A stretch of DNA of 7,370 nt from Hoeflea sp. GTDB taxonomy: Bacteria > Pseudomonadota > Alphaproteobacteria > Rhizobiales > Rhizobiaceae. How positions within the stretch are numbered: the stretch's first letter is position 1; each line of letters begins with the position of its first letter. Shown piece after piece: positions 1 to 5,641 of the stretch. The stretch lies in the NCBI GenBank assembly GCA_020637795.1, contig JACKJT010000007.1:1-7370 (forward strand), written 5' to 3'. The position numbers and the translations under genes were made by a program. A model generated the notes under the pieces. It ran no database searches. It was given only the letters and a program-made list of their open reading frames with translations, and was not told where the DNA came from.

Positions 1-11
1 AGACAAGACGC

Positions 12-35
12 GCCATACCGCCAGCCATACCGTCA
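12..35. repeat. Two tandem copies of a 12-base unit
   Basis: The unit GCCATACCGYCA occurs twice back to back (12-23 and 24-35), identical at 11 of 12 positions. Read on the plus strand in frame 1 it would encode PYRQ twice, ending in a TAA at 46-48. Read from the minus strand it contains two ATG triplets (28-26 and 16-14). Two copies are too few to call a minisatellite. Whether it lies inside the end of a plus-strand gene, at the start of a minus-strand gene, or in non-coding DNA cannot be decided, because the window ends here. Confidence 0.5.
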
Positions 36-59
36 AACGGAAGGCTAACCCGGCGATAG

Positions 60-92
60 ATGCTGAAAGTCTCAGAGAGATTTTTTCAGCAT
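60..92. terminator. Hairpin downstream of guaA, possible terminator
   Basis: A perfect 9-bp inverted repeat, ATGCTGAAA (60-68) and TTTCAGCAT (84-92), encloses a second small stem, TCTC/GAGA (70-73/77-80). On the plus strand TTT follows the stem, so it would best stop a plus-strand transcript converging on guaA. On the minus strand, 59 bases past the guaA stop, only a weak T-rich sequence follows. The stem is AT-rich and therefore modest in strength. The structure is seen directly; the terminator role is inference. Confidence 0.35.
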
Positions 93-150
93 TTTCATTG
101 GCTTATGTCGCATTGTAGCGTGATTTCGGATACGCCCGGAGGGGCAAAAA

Positions 151-1722
151 TTATTCCCACTCGATGGTGCCGGGCGGCTTGGAGGTGACGTCGTAGACGA
201 CGCGGTTGATGCCCTTGACCTCGTTGATGATCCGGGTCGCGGTCTTGCCGAGGAAATCCATGTCGTAGGGATAGAAATCCGCGGTCATGCCGTCGACCGA
301 GGTAACGGCGCGGAGCGCGCAGACGAACTCGTAGGTGCGGCCATCGCCCATGACGCCGACGGTCTGCACCGGCAGCAGCACGGCGAAGGCCTGCCAGATC
401 GTGTCGTAGAGACCGGCCTTGCGGATCTCGTCGAGATAGATGGCGTCGGCCTGGCGCAGGATGTCGAGTTTCTCGCGGGTGATGCCGCCGGGGCAGCGGA
501 TGGCGAGGCCCGGACCGGGGAACGGATGGCGGCCGATGAAGCTGTCGGGCAGGCCGAGTTCACGGCCGAGCACCCGGACTTCGTCCTTGAACAGCTCGCG
601 CAAGGGCTCGACCAGCTGCATGTTCATGCGTTCGGGCAGGCCGCCGACATTGTGGTGCGACTTGATCGTCACCGACGGGCCACCGGAGAAGGAAACGCTT
701 TCGATGACATCCGGGTAGAGCGTGCCCTGGGCGAGGAAATCGGCGCCGCCTATCTTCTTCGCCTCTTCCTCGAAGACCTCGATGAACAGCCGGCCAATGG
801 TCTTGCGCTTGGTTTCCGGGTCGGCCTCGCCCTCGAGCTGCGAGATGAAGCGATCGGAGGCATCGACCAGCTTGAGCGAGAGATTATAGTGCTCGCGGAA
901 CATCGCCACCACATCGGCGGCCTCGTTCATGCGCATCAGGCCGTGGTCGACGAGAATACAGGTGAGCTGGTCGCCGATCGCCTCGTGGATCAGCAGCGCC
1001 GCGACCGAGGAATCGACGCCGCCGGAGAGCGCGCAGATGACCTTGCCGGAGCCGACCTGGTCGCGGATCTTCTGCACCATCTCGGCGCGGTAGGCAGCCA
1101 TCGACCAGTCGGATTTCAGCCCGACGATCTTGTGCACGAAATTCGACAAGAGCTTGGCGCCATCGGGCGTGTGCACCACTTCCGGGTGGAACATGGTGGT
1201 GTAGTAGCGCCGCTTCTCGTCAACCGAGATGGCAAAGGGCGCGTTCGGCGATGTGCCGATGACCTCGAAGCCTTCCGGCAGCCTGGTGACGCGATCGCCG
1301 TGGCTCATCCAGACCGGGTATTTCTTGCCGACCTCCCAGAAGCCCTCGAACAGCGGCGAGGATTTGAGGATCTCGACATCGGCGCGGCCGAATTCGCGGT
1401 GATGACCGCCTTCGACGCTGCCGCCGATCTGGGTGCAGAGCGTCTGCTGGCCGTAGCAGATGGCAAGGATCGGCACGCCGGACTCAAACACCGCCTGCGG
1501 TGCGCGCGGCGAGCCTTCGCGGGTGACCGAATCGGGTCCGCCGGAAAAGATCACGCCCTTGGGCTGCATCCGGGCAAAGCCCTCGTCGGCCAGCTGGAAC
1601 GGCACGATTTCGCAATACACGCCGGCTTCGCGAACCCGGCGGGCAATGAGCTGCGTCACCTGACTGCCGAAATCGATGATCAGGATGGAATCGGGATGAG
1701 TGGTGTGAAGGATCTCGTTCAT
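151..1722 (-). CDS. guaA: GMP synthase (glutamine-hydrolysing)
   Basis: This is the last enzyme of GMP synthesis: it makes GMP from XMP, ATP and glutamine in the cytoplasm. The 523 aa match the family's usual length. The N-terminal class I glutamine amidotransferase domain (about 11-200) shows the nucleophile C89 in AICYGQQ and the H179/E181 pair in FHPEV. The ATP pyrophosphatase P-loop SGGVDSS lies at 233-239. The XMP-binding dimerisation domain carries RHPFPGPGL and ends in the canonical PPGTIEWE, so the gene is complete. The ATG at 1722 is the only usable start before the conserved DFGSQ motif. It lies 9 bases after the stop of the nucleosidase gene, in the same frame. I see no Shine-Dalgarno (upstream bases are TCGCTCGCC), so translation probably depends on coupling to the upstream gene. 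Identification is secure. Confidence 0.99.
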   Translation of the reverse strand: MNEILHTTHPDSILIIDFGSQVTQLIARRVREAGVYCEIVPFQLADEGFARMQPKGVIFSGGPDSVTREGSPRAPQAVFESGVPILAICYGQQTLCTQIGGSVEGGHHREFGRADVEILKSSPLFEGFWEVGKKYPVWMSHGDRVTRLPEGFEVIGTSPNAPFAISVDEKRRYYTTMFHPEVVHTPDGAKLLSNFVHKIVGLKSDWSMAAYRAEMVQKIRDQVGSGKVICALSGGVDSSVAALLIHEAIGDQLTCILVDHGLMRMNEAADVVAMFREHYNLSLKLVDASDRFISQLEGEADPETKRKTIGRLFIEVFEEEAKKIGGADFLAQGTLYPDVIESVSFSGGPSVTIKSHHNVGGLPERMNMQLVEPLRELFKDEVRVLGRELGLPDSFIGRHPFPGPGLAIRCPGGITREKLDILRQADAIYLDEIRKAGLYDTIWQAFAVLLPVQTVGVMGDGRTYEFVCALRAVTSVDGMTADFYPYDMDFLGKTATRIINEVKGINRVVYDVTSKPPGTIEWE

Positions 1723-1731
1723 GGCGAGCGA

Positions 1732-2364
1732 TTAAGCCAAAGCCGCGCCGGATGCAATCGCCTGCTCGATGCGATCCACGGCTTCAGCCAGTTTTTCGTC
1801 GATCACATGCAGATATTCGGTCCAGTCGTCGATGTGGTTGAGCTCGGCCTTGCCGTCGGAAATGCCGCGCAAGCCGATCACCGGCACCTCGAAGCGGCTG
1901 GCGGCGCGCAAAACCGCGAAGGTTTCCATGTCGACCATGTCGGCATCGATGAGATCGTAAGCCGCGCCCGAGACAATGTTGGCGCCGGTGGAGAGGCTGG
2001 CCGACGGCACACCTTCGGCGATCACCGGAAGCGGCAGCACGGCGGGGAGATCAAGAAACGGGGTTCTGCCCTTCTCAAACCCGAGCGGGCTTGCATCCAT
2101 GTCGCGGTAGCTGACCGAGGAGACTTGGTAGACCCCGGTCTGCTCGAGGATGCGCGATCCGGCGGAACCGAGACAGACGATGCAGTCGGGCCGCTCACGG
2201 CCTGCAACCGACAGGCCGGCCGCCACGGCGCCCGCGGCCTCAACCGGGCCAACACCAGTGATCAGCGGCTCGAAACGGGCCTTGAGATGCGGGCCGTATT
2301 CCGGCTGCGCCGCCATCACGTAGAGAACCTTCCTGTCACCGACCTGCTTGATCGTCCCGCTCAT
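1732..2364 (-). CDS. 5'-methylthioadenosine/S-adenosylhomocysteine nucleosidase, compact form
   Basis: Purine nucleoside phosphorylase/UDP fold protein of 210 aa, best assigned as MTA/SAH nucleosidase. It would release adenine from methylthioadenosine or S-adenosylhomocysteine, clearing SAM by-products and feeding purine salvage. Visible family marks are an early Glu (E22 in AAQPEYG), the glycine-rich GVGPVEAA (37-44), LGSAGS (65-70), the ribose-binding DMET (E147) and the catalytic Asp D170 in RGISDG. Compared from memory with the E. coli enzyme (about 232 aa), the segment between E22 and GVG is about 20 residues shorter, and the position expected for the adenine-stacking Phe appears to be Asn129. 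The exact substrate is therefore less certain than the fold. The ATG overlaps the thioesterase stop (ATGA), with a GGGAGG Shine-Dalgarno about 10 bases upstream. guaA follows after 9 bases. Confidence 0.85.
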   Translation of the reverse strand: MSGTIKQVGDRKVLYVMAAQPEYGPHLKARFEPLITGVGPVEAAGAVAAGLSVAGRERPDCIVCLGSAGSRILEQTGVYQVSSVSYRDMDASPLGFEKGRTPFLDLPAVLPLPVIAEGVPSASLSTGANIVSGAAYDLIDADMVDMETFAVLRAASRFEVPVIGLRGISDGKAELNHIDDWTEYLHVIDEKLAEAVDRIEQAIASGAALA

Positions 2365-2810
2365 CCGTCAAAGCCCTCCCGGCCTCGCACCACCATCATG
2401 GTGCCGGTCATCGATGCTATCAGCTTGGCCGGGCCATCGGAGATGGCGTAGGCGCGTCCGTCGCTGACAATGATTGTGCTGCCCGGCTTGGTGACTTCGC
2501 CGCGAAACAGGAACCGGTCGCCACGCCCGGGCGACAGGAGATTGATCTTGAACTCGATGGTCAGCACCGCGGCATCTTCCGGCATGACCGACAGCGCCGC
2601 ATAGCCGCAGGCCGAATCAAGCGCGGTGGAAAGGATCCCGGCATGAAGAAATCCATGCTGCTGGGTCAGATCGGCGCGAAACGGCATTTCGATCTCGACG
2701 ACGCCGTAGTCGACCTTGGTCAGTTCGGCGCCGATAGTGTGCATCACATTCTGACGGGCAAAGCTGCCGGTCACGCGCTCACGGAAATTTTCGTCCGGCT
2801 TCTCATTCAT
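2361..2810 (-). CDS. PaaI-type hotdog-fold acyl-CoA thioesterase
   Basis: Single-domain hotdog protein of 149 aa, a usual length for the PaaI/YiiD-like thioesterases that hydrolyse acyl- or aryl-CoA thioesters in the cytoplasm as homotetramers. The diagnostic helix motif is HGFLHAGILSTALDSACG (52-69), with H52, G53, H56, G58, D65 and G69 in the family spacing; D65 is the likely catalytic acid. A TIEFKINLLSP segment (about 83-93) matches the following beta strand. The natural substrate cannot be read from the sequence. The ATG at 2810 has a good AAAGGA Shine-Dalgarno 8 bases upstream, but an imperfect hairpin covers that site (see 2820-2838). The stop overlaps the nucleosidase start by 4 bases, so the two are translated together. 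Confidence 0.9.
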   Translation of the reverse strand: MNEKPDENFRERVTGSFARQNVMHTIGAELTKVDYGVVEIEMPFRADLTQQHGFLHAGILSTALDSACGYAALSVMPEDAAVLTIEFKINLLSPGRGDRFLFRGEVTKPGSTIIVSDGRAYAISDGPAKLIASMTGTMMVVRGREGFDG

Positions 2811-2819
2811 GCGGTGGTT

Positions 2820-2838
2820 CCTTTCGCAGCTGCGAAGG
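2820..2838 (-). promoter_or_regulatory. Hairpin/palindrome over the thioesterase ribosome-binding site
   Basis: TTCGCAGCTGCGAA (2823-2836) is a perfect 14-base palindrome. In minus-strand RNA it extends to CCTTCGC, an AGCT loop and GCGAAAGG with one bulged A. The 3' arm contains most of the AAAGGA Shine-Dalgarno (2824-2819) of the thioesterase gene. It could sequester the ribosome-binding site or, as DNA, bind a dimeric regulator. A 14-base palindrome is expected roughly every 16 kb by chance, so its position rather than its existence makes it notable. The function is inference. Confidence 0.35.
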
Positions 2839-2890
2839 TGCCAATCCGACCGTCAAACAGCAAGCGAAATCTCGATACCGGGCGCTGCAG

Positions 2891-3349
2891 CTAGTTCAGC
2901 CACCAGATGGCGCCGTTGAGGCAGCCGGCAAAGGCCACCCAGGCGGCATAGGGCAGGAACAGCAGAGCGGACGGGCGATCGCGGTTCCAGGCGAATGCAA
3001 TGAACATGAGGATCGTCACCAGCATGGCGATCAGGACGACGAGTGAGAGATCCGGTCGCTGCATGAGAAAGAAGGCCGGCGACCAGGCGAGGTTCAGCGC
3101 AAGCTGCAGGAACCAGAGTTTCGGCAATGTGTTGCCGCTCTCGCGGATGAACACCCGCGCGCCAGCAATGCCGATGAGCACATAGAGCAGCGTCCAGACC
3201 GGTCCGAAAATCCAGTTGGGTGGATTGAACCAGGGCTTCCGCAACCCCGCATACCATTCACCGGGAATTGACAGGTAGCCGACCAGATTGCCGGCGGCGA
3301 CGGTCAGAACGACAAACAGGATCAGCGTCAGCGCATGCTTCTTGGTCAT
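2891..3349 (-). CDS. TspO/MBR family tryptophan-rich sensory protein
   Basis: Integral membrane protein of 152 aa, normal length for bacterial TspO, the homologue of the mitochondrial translocator protein that binds porphyrins and other hydrophobic ligands. Five hydrophobic helices can be seen, at roughly 6-26, 46-66, 76-94, 100-120 and 128-150. Family motifs are WYAGLRKPWFNPPNWIFGPVW (32-52), LALNLAWSPAFF (83-94) and PYAAWVAFAGCLNGAIWWLN (133-152). In Rhodobacter and Sinorhizobium, TspO is linked to tetrapyrrole and stress/nutrient responses; nothing in this window shows which role applies here. The ATG at 3349 has an AAGGG Shine-Dalgarno about 8 bases upstream. The gene sits 48 bases after rsmB and 80 bases before the thioesterase gene, so co-transcription is possible. 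I saw no clear terminator after its TAG stop. Confidence 0.95.
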   Translation of the reverse strand: MTKKHALTLILFVVLTVAAGNLVGYLSIPGEWYAGLRKPWFNPPNWIFGPVWTLLYVLIGIAGARVFIRESGNTLPKLWFLQLALNLAWSPAFFLMQRPDLSLVVLIAMLVTILMFIAFAWNRDRPSALLFLPYAAWVAFAGCLNGAIWWLN

Positions 3350-3397
3350 GATTTCACCCTTGTCATCGCGTCACCCGCTCCTATTCCGGTTGACCTC

Positions 3398-4693
3398 TCA
3401 CCCTATCTTGCGGCGGAAGCCGGCGAAGTAGAAGCCGTCGGTGCCGGTGCGCCGCGGCGACAGCACCAGCCCCAGGTTCTGGTCCGCGTAGGGTACCGGC
3501 GCATCCGTATCGGCCACAACGGAGGCCCAACGCTGCTTGAGGCTGATGGTTTCAAATTCCGGATGACGCTGCAGGAAGGCTTTCACCCGGTCAGTGTTTT
3601 CTTCCGGCAGCAGCGAACAGGTGACATAGGCCAGTTCCCCGCCGGGGCGGACATAATTGACCGCGTCATCGAGCACCTTGTCCTGATCTGCGACACGATC
3701 GGCGATATTCTTCTCCGAAATCCGCCATTTCGCATCCGGGCGGCGGCGCCAGGTGCCGGTTCCGGTACAGGGCGCATCGATCAATACAAGGTCCATGCGG
3801 CCTTCGAGACCGGCGAGGTTGGCGGCCCGTTCCTTGATGTAGATGATTTCGGCGCCGGCGCGGCGGATGCGCTCGACCATCGGCGCAAGCCTGCGCCGGT
3901 CGGCATCGAAGGCATTGATGCTGCCTTCGTTGTTCATCATCGCCGCGAAGGCCAGCGACTTGCCGCCGCCACCGGCGCAATAATCAAGCACCTTGTTGCC
4001 GGGTGCGGCGCCGGCCAGGTGAGCCGCCAGTTGCGAGCCCTCGTCCTGGATTTCGAACCAGCCCCGGGCGAAGCTGACCTCGCTGGTAGCGGCGATCTGG
4101 CGCTGCGGCCCTTCGCCGGCTTCGATCCGTATGCCGTTGGGCGCCAGCCGGGTCGGACGGGCACCCTGCTCTGCGAAGGCTTCGAGAACCTGATCGCGGT
4201 CGGCCTGGAGCGTGTTGACCCTGAGATCGAGCGGCGGGCGCGCGGTCATGGCTTGCGCTTCCGCTTCCCATTCGGCTCCGAAGGCCCGTTCAAACGATCC
4301 GACCAACCACTCGGGGATGTCGGCGCGAACATGCGGCTCGGCCTGCGACAGGTCCCGCGCCAGACAATCGGCGAGTTTCTCCGCCGAAGGAATTTCGGGA
4401 GCGAAACGATCCCCTTCGAGCGTGCTTGCCAGCTCTTCCGGGCTGATCCGCCATTGCCGCAGCAGCGTGGCAATCGCGAGGTCGGCGGGCGTGTCGTCGC
4501 CCATGATGAACCCGTGCGACAGCTTCATCCTGAGCGCGTCGTGCACGAGGTTGGAGATGGCGGCGCGGTCGCCGGAGCCGGCGAACCGGTGCGACAGGCC
4601 CCAGTCCTTCAGCGCATCGGGCACCGGCCGGTGCCTTGCGTCGATCTCGGTCAGGACTTCGATGGCTGCTTGCAGGCGTCCGCCTAGGCGCAT
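3398..4693 (-). CDS. rsmB: RsmB/NOP-family 16S rRNA (cytosine-C5) methyltransferase
   Basis: SAM-dependent RNA m5C methyltransferase; RsmB modifies C967 of 16S rRNA (E. coli numbering). From the chosen start the protein has 431 aa, close to E. coli RsmB (429). The N-terminal ~140 residues look like the NusB-like helical RNA-binding domain (DRAAISNLVHDALR). The Rossmann domain has motif I VLDYCAGGGGKS (235-246), motif IV LIDAPCTGTG (304-313) with C309 for product release, and motif VI VTCSLLPEE (357-365) with nucleophile C359. An in-frame ATG at 4777 would add 28 residues. I chose the ATG at 4693 because GGGAG (4706-4702) lies 8 bases upstream, and because the longer start would fall inside the upstream terminator. 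The call of RsmB rather than another NOP-family enzyme is likely but not certain. Confidence 0.93.
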   Translation of the reverse strand: MRLGGRLQAAIEVLTEIDARHRPVPDALKDWGLSHRFAGSGDRAAISNLVHDALRMKLSHGFIMGDDTPADLAIATLLRQWRISPEELASTLEGDRFAPEIPSAEKLADCLARDLSQAEPHVRADIPEWLVGSFERAFGAEWEAEAQAMTARPPLDLRVNTLQADRDQVLEAFAEQGARPTRLAPNGIRIEAGEGPQRQIAATSEVSFARGWFEIQDEGSQLAAHLAGAAPGNKVLDYCAGGGGKSLAFAAMMNNEGSINAFDADRRRLAPMVERIRRAGAEIIYIKERAANLAGLEGRMDLVLIDAPCTGTGTWRRRPDAKWRISEKNIADRVADQDKVLDDAVNYVRPGGELAYVTCSLLPEENTDRVKAFLQRHPEFETISLKQRWASVVADTDAPVPYADQNLGLVLSPRRTGTDGFYFAGFRRKIG

Positions 4694-4778
4694 GGTCTGA
4701 TCTCCCAATGCACGGCGCGTCCAGATGGAGACATTTGAACGCCAACGCACATGCATGATTGCAAAGGTCCACAGCACG

Positions 4779-4802
4779 AAAAGCGCACCCTCCGGGGCGC
4801 GC
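4779..4802 (-). terminator. Rho-independent terminator of the dehydrogenase operon
   Basis: In minus-strand RNA, GCGCGCCC (4802-4795) pairs with GGGTGCGC (4790-4783): 8 bp including one G-U, around a CGGA tetraloop, followed directly by TTTT (4782-4779). It lies about 70 bases past the short-chain dehydrogenase stop and before rsmB, so it separates the two transcription units. An outer 6-bp repeat, CAGCAC/GTGCTG (4772-4777 and 4804-4809), can extend the structure. The G-U pair on this strand would be an A-C mismatch on the other, which favours minus-strand use. Confidence 0.82.
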
Positions 4803-4872
4803 GGTGCTGCGTGTTGGTCCTCTGCTAGCCGGTCAGATACCGCTTAGCAAGCGATTCACCTTGCAGGCGGCC

Positions 4873-5619
4873 TCAGATGCAGCGGCCGCCGTCGACTTCC
4901 ATGGTAACGCCGGTAATCATCGCCGCTTCATCGGAACAGAGAAAACAGGCGGCATTGCCCATATCCTCGGGCGTGGAAAACCGGCCGAGCGGAATGGTCG
5001 AGAGGAATTTGGCGCGGATTTCCGGCGTGTCCTCGCCCATGAAGGACTTGAGCAGCGGCGTTTCGCCCGCCACCGGGTTGATGGCGTTGACGCGCACGCC
5101 TGACGGCGCCAGTTCGACAGCCATCGATTTGGTCGCGGTGATCATCCAGCCCTTGGAGGAATTGTACCAGCTCAGCCGCGGCCGCGGGCTGACGCCGGCG
5201 GTGGAGGCGACGTTGAGAATGGCGCCGGCGCGTTTTTGTTTCATGACCGGAACGAAGTGTCGCGCAGTAAGGTAAACGGACTTGGTATTGACCGCGAGGA
5301 CGCGATCGAAATCCTCCTCGCTGATGTCTTCCATCGCCGCCGGCAGATGGGTGATGCCGGCATTGTTGACGAGAATGTCGAGGCCGCCGAAGCGATCGAG
5401 AACGGTTTTAGCCATCGCCGCGACGCTGTCATTGCGGGAGACATCCACGGCCACGGCAAAGGCCTGGTCGCCAAGCCCGGCCGCGAAGTCGTTTGCCGCC
5501 TCGGCATTGATGTCGGCGATGGCGACGCGCGCGCCCTCGGCCAGGAATTTGCGGACGATGCCGGCGCCAAATCCGGATGCGCCGCCGGTCACCAGCGCTG
5601 TCTTACCTTCAAGTCTCAT
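4873..5619 (-). CDS. Short-chain dehydrogenase/reductase (classical SDR, FabG-like)
   Basis: NAD(P)-dependent oxidoreductase of 248 aa, standard for classical SDRs. The cofactor-binding TGGASGFG is at 11-18 and NNAG at 85-88. The catalytic tetrad is N111, S139, Y152 and K156 (YNSSK), and the protein ends with the usual EVDGG region (241-245). D36 at the end of the second strand (AIADIN) suggests NAD rather than NADP. Substrate is not readable: FabG-like SDRs include 3-oxoacyl-ACP reductases and many sugar or alcohol dehydrogenases. Lying 22 bases behind an aldehyde dehydrogenase and a peptide-type transporter gene, with a terminator after it, this is more likely a catabolic alcohol/keto dehydrogenase than the housekeeping FabG. 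The ATG at 5619 has a GTGAGGA Shine-Dalgarno 8 bases upstream. Confidence 0.93.
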   Translation of the reverse strand: MRLEGKTALVTGGASGFGAGIVRKFLAEGARVAIADINAEAANDFAAGLGDQAFAVAVDVSRNDSVAAMAKTVLDRFGGLDILVNNAGITHLPAAMEDISEEDFDRVLAVNTKSVYLTARHFVPVMKQKRAGAILNVASTAGVSPRPRLSWYNSSKGWMITATKSMAVELAPSGVRVNAINPVAGETPLLKSFMGEDTPEIRAKFLSTIPLGRFSTPEDMGNAACFLCSDEAAMITGVTMEVDGGRCI

Positions 5620-5641
5620 CGGTATTTCCTCACTTCAAATT

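Noticed and set aside
1..28. Start of a minus-strand gene at ATG 28 (reading MAGGMARLV)
   Set aside because: Only nine codons are visible and no Shine-Dalgarno precedes it.
72..113. Thirteen-residue minus-strand peptide frame (MRHKPMKMLKKSL) between guaA and the left edge
   Set aside because: No Shine-Dalgarno, overlaps the hairpin, and such short frames are common by chance.
112..117. TACAAT on the minus strand as a -10 promoter element after guaA
   Set aside because: No matching -35 hexamer at 16-18 bases upstream; a lone -10-like hexamer in AT-rich DNA is weak evidence.
1..118. Plus-strand frames open at the left edge (frame 1 to the TAA at 46-48, frame 2 to the TAG at 116-118) as the tail of a gene convergent with guaA
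   Set aside because: All three plus frames are open for a short distance and none shows a recognisable C-terminus. Frame 1 followed by the 60-92 hairpin is the most natural reading, but 15 codons are not enough to support a call.
134..145. GCCC/GGGC mini-hairpin just after the guaA stop as terminator
   Set aside because: Only 4 bp, and the T-run on the minus strand comes before the stem rather than after it.
526..2451. Plus-strand open frame of 641 codons opposite guaA, the nucleosidase and the thioesterase
   Set aside because: It spans three well-supported minus-strand genes and their junctions, has no recognisable motifs, and is the usual mirror frame produced by GC-rich third codon positions.
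3335..4687. Plus-strand open frame of 450 codons opposite rsmB
   Set aside because: Mirror of the rsmB codon pattern; no motif and no plausible ribosome-binding site evidence.
4841..4853. Small CGCTT/AAGCG hairpin between the SDR stop and the terminator
   Set aside because: Five pairs with a three-base loop and no T-tract; not distinguishable from chance.
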